Below, piece after piece: positions 6,551 through 9,160 of a stretch of DNA of 9,160 nucleotides. The DNA comes from Caulobacteraceae bacterium (GTDB lineage: Bacteria; Pseudomonadota; Alphaproteobacteria; Caulobacterales; Caulobacteraceae). The DNA is taken from NCBI GenBank assembly GCA_013815405.1, contig JACDGF010000058.1, positions 1 through 9,160 of the forward strand, read 5' to 3'. The position numbers and the translations under genes were made by a program. The notes under the pieces are model-generated. The model searched no databases. It saw only the letters and a list, made by a program, of their open reading frames with translations, and was not told the DNA's origin. Each line of letters opens with the position of its first letter. Position 1 is the first letter of the stretch.

Positions 6551-7861
6551 ATGAAATCCGCTCGTTCCGCCATCGCGCTTGCCCTGATCCTCGCGCCCGG
6601 CGCTTTGGCGGGACGAGCGGTTTGCCAAGCCAAGCCGTCGGAAATCGTTTCCGCCGACCGGCTTTTCCAGGCCGGAAAGTTCGACGAAGCCGACAAGATC
6701 TACGCGCGGCTGGCCGCTCGCGATCCGAAGGACTATCCGGCGGTCCTCCAGCTGGGGCGTATCGCGCTGATGGCGAACCCCCTGGACGATGCGCGAAAAT
6801 GGCTGAACATGGCCATGGGCCTGCGGCCGGGCGACGCCGACGCCAAGGTCATGCTGGCCGAGGTGTTCTACCGCCGCGACGATTTCCAGAAGGCGGCGGC
6901 GTCGCTGAACGGGGTCGACGTGGGCGCCAATACGCTGATCAAGTCACAGTATCCGACCTTGAACGTCGCGAAGCTAACGAGCTTCAGGGGCCAGACCCCC
7001 TATGAGGTGAGCGGCGGCGGGGAAGAGACGCGCCTGCCCTTCGTGACCTCCGTCCTGTTGCCGGTGGTCAGCGTGCGGGTGAACGGCGGGGCGCCAGTGA
7101 CCTTCTTCATCGATACCGGCGGTTCGGAGGTCACGCTCGACACGGCGTTCGGGGCGGAGCTCGGCGTGCCGCGGTTCGGGACGGTCCAGGGGACCTTTTC
7201 CGGCGGCCAGCACGCGGATGTCCAACTCGGGCGGATCGACTCGCTGACCGTCGGCGATTGGACGGTCAGGAACCTGCCCATCGCCATGCTTCCCCTGCGC
7301 CAACTCTCCAAGGACTTCGGCGTGAAACGGATCGACGGGATCATCGGGACCACGCTTCTCTACCACTTCCTGGCGACCCTGGATTATCCACGCGGCCAGC
7401 TCGTGCTGCGGCGGAAGACCGCGGGGAACCTGCGGCGGTTCGCGGCGGGGCCGTCGGCCAAGAGGGTCGCGGTTCCATTCCGGATGGCGAGCGACCACTT
7501 CATGGTGGGCTGGGGACGGGTGAACGCGGGGACTCCCGCGCGCCTCTTCGTCGACACCGGGCTGGCGGGGGCGGGGGTCAAGCTGGCGGAGTCGGTGATC
7601 CAGGAAAACGGGATCACGCTGGAGGAGGGCAAGGCCACCCAGGGGGCCGGCGGAGGCGGGACCTTGAAGATCACACCCTATACCGTGCGTCGGCTTTCCT
7701 TCGGAGACGTCCAGGAAGACAATGTCGCGGGTATCTACGACGGGCCGTTCCCGTGGGAAAACACCTTCGGCTTCCACCTCGCCGGCATGGTCGGCCACGA
7801 ATTCTTCAAGCCCTATGCCGTGACCTTCGACTTTGAAGGCATGAAAATTTTCCTGCAATAG
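6551..7861 (+). CDS. Exported TPR and retropepsin-like aspartic protease protein, 436 aa
   Basis: The ATG at 6551 follows AAGGGA (6539-6544) and opens a signal peptide (IALALILAPGALA); the frame extends 50 codons upstream to 6401 but without protein character. Residues about 35-125 form TPR-type helical pairs (ADRLFQAGKFDEADKIYARL, then two more). Two clan AA aspartic protease lobes follow. The first has FFIDTGGSEVTL with Asp188-Thr-Gly and a later IDGIIGTTLL. The second has LFVDTGLAGAGV with Asp335-Thr-Gly and a later AGMVGHEFF. Retropepsins form their active site from two such lobes, so a single chain with both DTG triads intact is plausibly active. It should act in the periplasm or be anchored there. 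The substrate is unknown; the TPRs may bind a partner. The gene stands alone on its strand, 80 bp or less before the methyltransferase-like gene, with no visible shared regulation. Confidence 0.85.
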   Translation: MKSARSAIALALILAPGALAGRAVCQAKPSEIVSADRLFQAGKFDEADKIYARLAARDPKDYPAVLQLGRIALMANPLDDARKWLNMAMGLRPGDADAKVMLAEVFYRRDDFQKAAASLNGVDVGANTLIKSQYPTLNVAKLTSFRGQTPYEVSGGGEETRLPFVTSVLLPVVSVRVNGGAPVTFFIDTGGSEVTLDTAFGAELGVPRFGTVQGTFSGGQHADVQLGRIDSLTVGDWTVRNLPIAMLPLRQLSKDFGVKRIDGIIGTTLLYHFLATLDYPRGQLVLRRKTAGNLRRFAAGPSAKRVAVPFRMASDHFMVGWGRVNAGTPARLFVDTGLAGAGVKLAESVIQENGITLEEGKATQGAGGGGTLKITPYTVRRLSFGDVQEDNVAGIYDGPFPWENTFGFHLAGMVGHEFFKPYAVTFDFEGMKIFLQ

Positions 7862-7942
7862 AAGCCATCGGCCCATCCGGGTGTACGACCAAATTTCCGC
7901 GACCCTCGCCAGTTGTCCGCGCCGGACCTCGGGCCGTCCAGC

Positions 7943-8557
7943 ATGAAAGCCCCTCCCCCCGGCGCCCGGGCCGCGCCCGCCACCGCCCGCAACCGGGGCC
8001 CGATCCTCGAGGCCCTGAGGCGGCGCCTGCCCGGGAGCGGCGTGGTGCTGGAGATCGCCGCCGGGACAGGCGAGCACGCGGCCTTTATCGCCGCCGCCCT
8101 GCCCCACCTTGAATGGCGGCCGACCGACCCCGACCCCGGCGCCCTCATCAGCATCGCCGCCTGGCGCGAGGACGCCGCCCTGCCCAACCTCCTGCCGCCG
8201 CTGGCGCTCGACGCCTCGGACCCGGACGCCTGGCCGGTCGAACGGGCCGACGCCGTGGTCGCCATCAACATGATCCACATTGCCCCATGGGAGGCGGCCC
8301 GGGGGCTGATGACCGGGGCCGGCCGCGTCCTGCCGCCCGGCGGCCTGCTCTTCCTCTACGGCCCGTTCATCGAGGCTGGTGTCGAGACCGCGCCCAGCAA
8401 CCTGGCCTTCGATCTCAGCCTCAAGAGCCGCGATCCGGCGTGGGGCGTCCGCCGGCTGGAGGACGTTGCGAGGTTGGCCGCCCGGCGCGGCCTGGGGCTC
8501 GCCGAGCGCATCGCCCTGCCGGCCAACAACCTCGGCCTGTTCTTCCGCAAGGCGTGA
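7943..8557 (+). CDS. DUF938 family SAM-dependent methyltransferase-like protein, 204 aa
   Basis: This protein matches the DUF938 pattern along its whole length. It has ARNRGPILEALRR at the start, the SAM-binding motif I LEIAAGTGEHAAF at about residues 37-49, and LPHLEWRPTDPDPGALISIAAW. It continues with the hallmark INMIHIAPW, then GLMTGAGRVLPPGG, LYGPF, a SNLAFDLSLKSRDPAWGVR segment, and a closing PANNLGLFF. The fold is that of class I methyltransferases; the substrate is not established for the family. It is cytosolic, with no signal or membrane segment. The start is uncertain: an in-frame TTG at 7913 would add MSAPDLGPSS, and neither start has a strong ribosome site. I chose the ATG because family members begin close to the APATARNR segment. 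It is convergent with the minus-strand genes that follow. Confidence 0.9.
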   Translation: MKAPPPGARAAPATARNRGPILEALRRRLPGSGVVLEIAAGTGEHAAFIAAALPHLEWRPTDPDPGALISIAAWREDAALPNLLPPLALDASDPDAWPVERADAVVAINMIHIAPWEAARGLMTGAGRVLPPGGLLFLYGPFIEAGVETAPSNLAFDLSLKSRDPAWGVRRLEDVARLAARRGLGLAERIALPANNLGLFFRKA

Positions 8558-8559
8558 GA

Positions 8560-8737
8560 CTTCAGGTCGGCGCGCCTGGGGCGGCGGATCGGATCGACTC
8601 TGGGACCAGGTGTCGCGGTGGAACCGCCAGCCGTCGTCGATCGAGAACGGCCCGCCCGCGATCGCGAAGGCGCCGGCGAGGCAGGCCACGGCCAGCACGA
8701 AGCCGACGGCGGCGATGATGGCGAGGGTGCGGATCAT
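8560..8737 (-). pseudogene. Start of a small membrane protein, probably 3'-truncated
   Basis: The ATG at 8737-8735 overlaps the TGA (8736-8734) of the upstream minus-strand gene, which strongly supports this start and translational coupling. The first 28 residues are one membrane segment or signal anchor (MIRTLAIIAAVGFVLAVACL and on), followed by GGPFSIDDGWRFHRDTW. This N-terminus resembles proteins that follow DUF1700 genes and usually continue into a DUF4097-type beta-repeat domain. Here protein-like sequence stops near residue 44 (about 8606). After that the frame turns Arg/Pro/Gln-rich and runs, without a stop until 6974, antisense through the methyltransferase and protease genes. I infer that the 3' part was lost in a rearrangement near 8560-8605. 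The given end marks where native sequence probably stops, not a stop codon. A genuinely short peptide or a 587-aa readthrough product are less likely alternatives. Confidence 0.6.
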
Positions 8738-9160
8738 GCGGCAATCCCGTGGGGTTCGAGGGCGGGCCGAAGGAGGCGCAGATGGAGGCGCCCGTACCAC
8801 ACCAGGGCGTGGGTGCAGCCGATGGCGCCGAGGGTCGCCAGGGCGCCCAGGCTGGCGGCGGCCGCCACCAGGCCGAGCCCCGCCAGCAGCAGGGCCGTCA
8901 CCGGGGCGGCGTGGATCACGAACGGCCCGGCCACCGTCAGCACCGCGCCGACCCCGAAGGCGGCGAGGGCGGCGATGAAGAGGCCCAGCAGGGTTCCGCC
9001 GATCCAGATGACGACGGGCGCCAGGATCAGGATGTCGATCGCGCCCAGGCCCAGGACCGCGAACACGGCGCTGGCGGCGGCCGACGGGCTGCGCTCGGCC
9101 TCCCAGCGCTTCAGGCCGGCCTCGGCGTGGAGCTCGCGCGCCAGGCGATCGGGATCGCCC
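8734..9160 (-). CDS. DUF1700-type membrane protein (5' end outside window)
   Basis: The minus frame is open from the window edge to TGA at 8736-8734, giving 141 visible residues. The visible start, GDPDRLARELHAEAG then KRWEAERSPSAA, is the end of the helical region typical of DUF1700 (HAAS-signalling) proteins, where a G.PE..A.E pattern precedes the membrane part. A GTG at 9066 is therefore internal and not the start. Then come about four hydrophobic segments (roughly LGAIDILILAPVVIWIGG, FIAALAAFGVGAVL, VTALLLAGLGLVAAA and LATLGAIGCTHALVW) and a basic tail ending LEPHGIAA. Such proteins often sit after a PadR-type regulator and before a DUF4097 protein, and are thought to pass signals at the inner membrane. 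The upstream regulator, if present, lies beyond the window. Its last codons overlap the start of the truncated small membrane protein. Confidence 0.75.
   Translation of the reverse strand, partial: GDPDRLARELHAEAGLKRWEAERSPSAAASAVFAVLGLGAIDILILAPVVIWIGGTLLGLFIAALAAFGVGAVLTVAGPFVIHAAPVTALLLAGLGLVAAAASLGALATLGAIGCTHALVWYGRLHLRLLRPALEPHGIAA

Noticed and set aside
8113..8718. Forward frames of about 200 codons in and after the methyltransferase gene
   Set aside because: Arg/Pro/Gly-rich +1 shadows of the DUF938 frame and of the minus-strand membrane genes.
6974..8734. Long minus-strand frame, 587 codons from 8737, antisense to the methyltransferase and protease genes
   Set aside because: After about 44 codons it is Pro/Arg/Gln-rich and mirrors the codon bias of the opposite-strand genes, which have clear family motifs. 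Only the first part is treated as a real gene start.
1..9160. CRISPR arrays, tRNA, rRNA, integrase or transposase genes
   Set aside because: I saw no regularly spaced repeats, no tRNA cloverleaf or conserved rRNA sequence, and no recombinase motif, so the window by itself does not prove a prophage or mobile element.

Overview
The window has high G+C and strong third-position G/C bias. It looks like an alphaproteobacterial chromosome, most likely Caulobacteraceae (Caulobacter, Phenylobacterium or Brevundimonas). The support is the DUF938 and DUF1700 proteins, the retropepsin-like TPR protein, and an intergenic palindromic repeat of a kind I associate with that family. The genus is an inference from memory, not a search result.

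Left part (about 1-5944), accessory. This is a same-strand train of genes with the look of a phage tail-tip or tail-fibre cluster. It holds a possible 3' end of an upstream gene, an 87-aa small tail-type protein, a 146-aa and a 134-aa exported protein, a 593-aa exported protein (beta-rich N-terminus plus a glycosidase-like barrel), a 371-aa exported fibre-like protein, and, after a hairpin-containing gap of about 100 bp, a 544-aa beta-strand-repeat adhesin without a signal peptide. Three junctions are ATGA overlaps or close to it and a fourth gap is 7 bp, so the first five complete genes are almost certainly one translationally coupled operon. Four consecutive products carry Sec-type signal peptides, which is odd for virion proteins. 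Both the 593-aa and the 544-aa gene contain an internal block of about 40% G+C between high-G+C ends, which suggests swapping of recognition domains.

Middle part (5945-6550), a non-coding stretch of about 600 bp. It contains a 20-bp imperfect direct repeat, a C-rich/G-rich hairpin, and a palindromic element of about 155 bp with 55-bp arms. I see no gene in it.

Right part (6551-9160), chromosomal-type genes. These are a periplasmic TPR plus two-lobed retropepsin-like protein and a DUF938 SAM-dependent methyltransferase-like protein, both on the plus strand. Convergent to them on the minus strand are a DUF1700-type membrane protein, cut by the window edge, and the start of a small membrane protein coupled to it by ATGA. 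That last gene appears to have lost its 3' part, because its frame runs without a stop far into the antisense of its neighbours.

The most interesting content is the coupled set of exported, tail-fibre-like proteins with a probable glycan-active enzyme and mosaic recognition domains. It could be a prophage host-recognition module or a cell-surface glycan-binding and degrading system built from phage parts.
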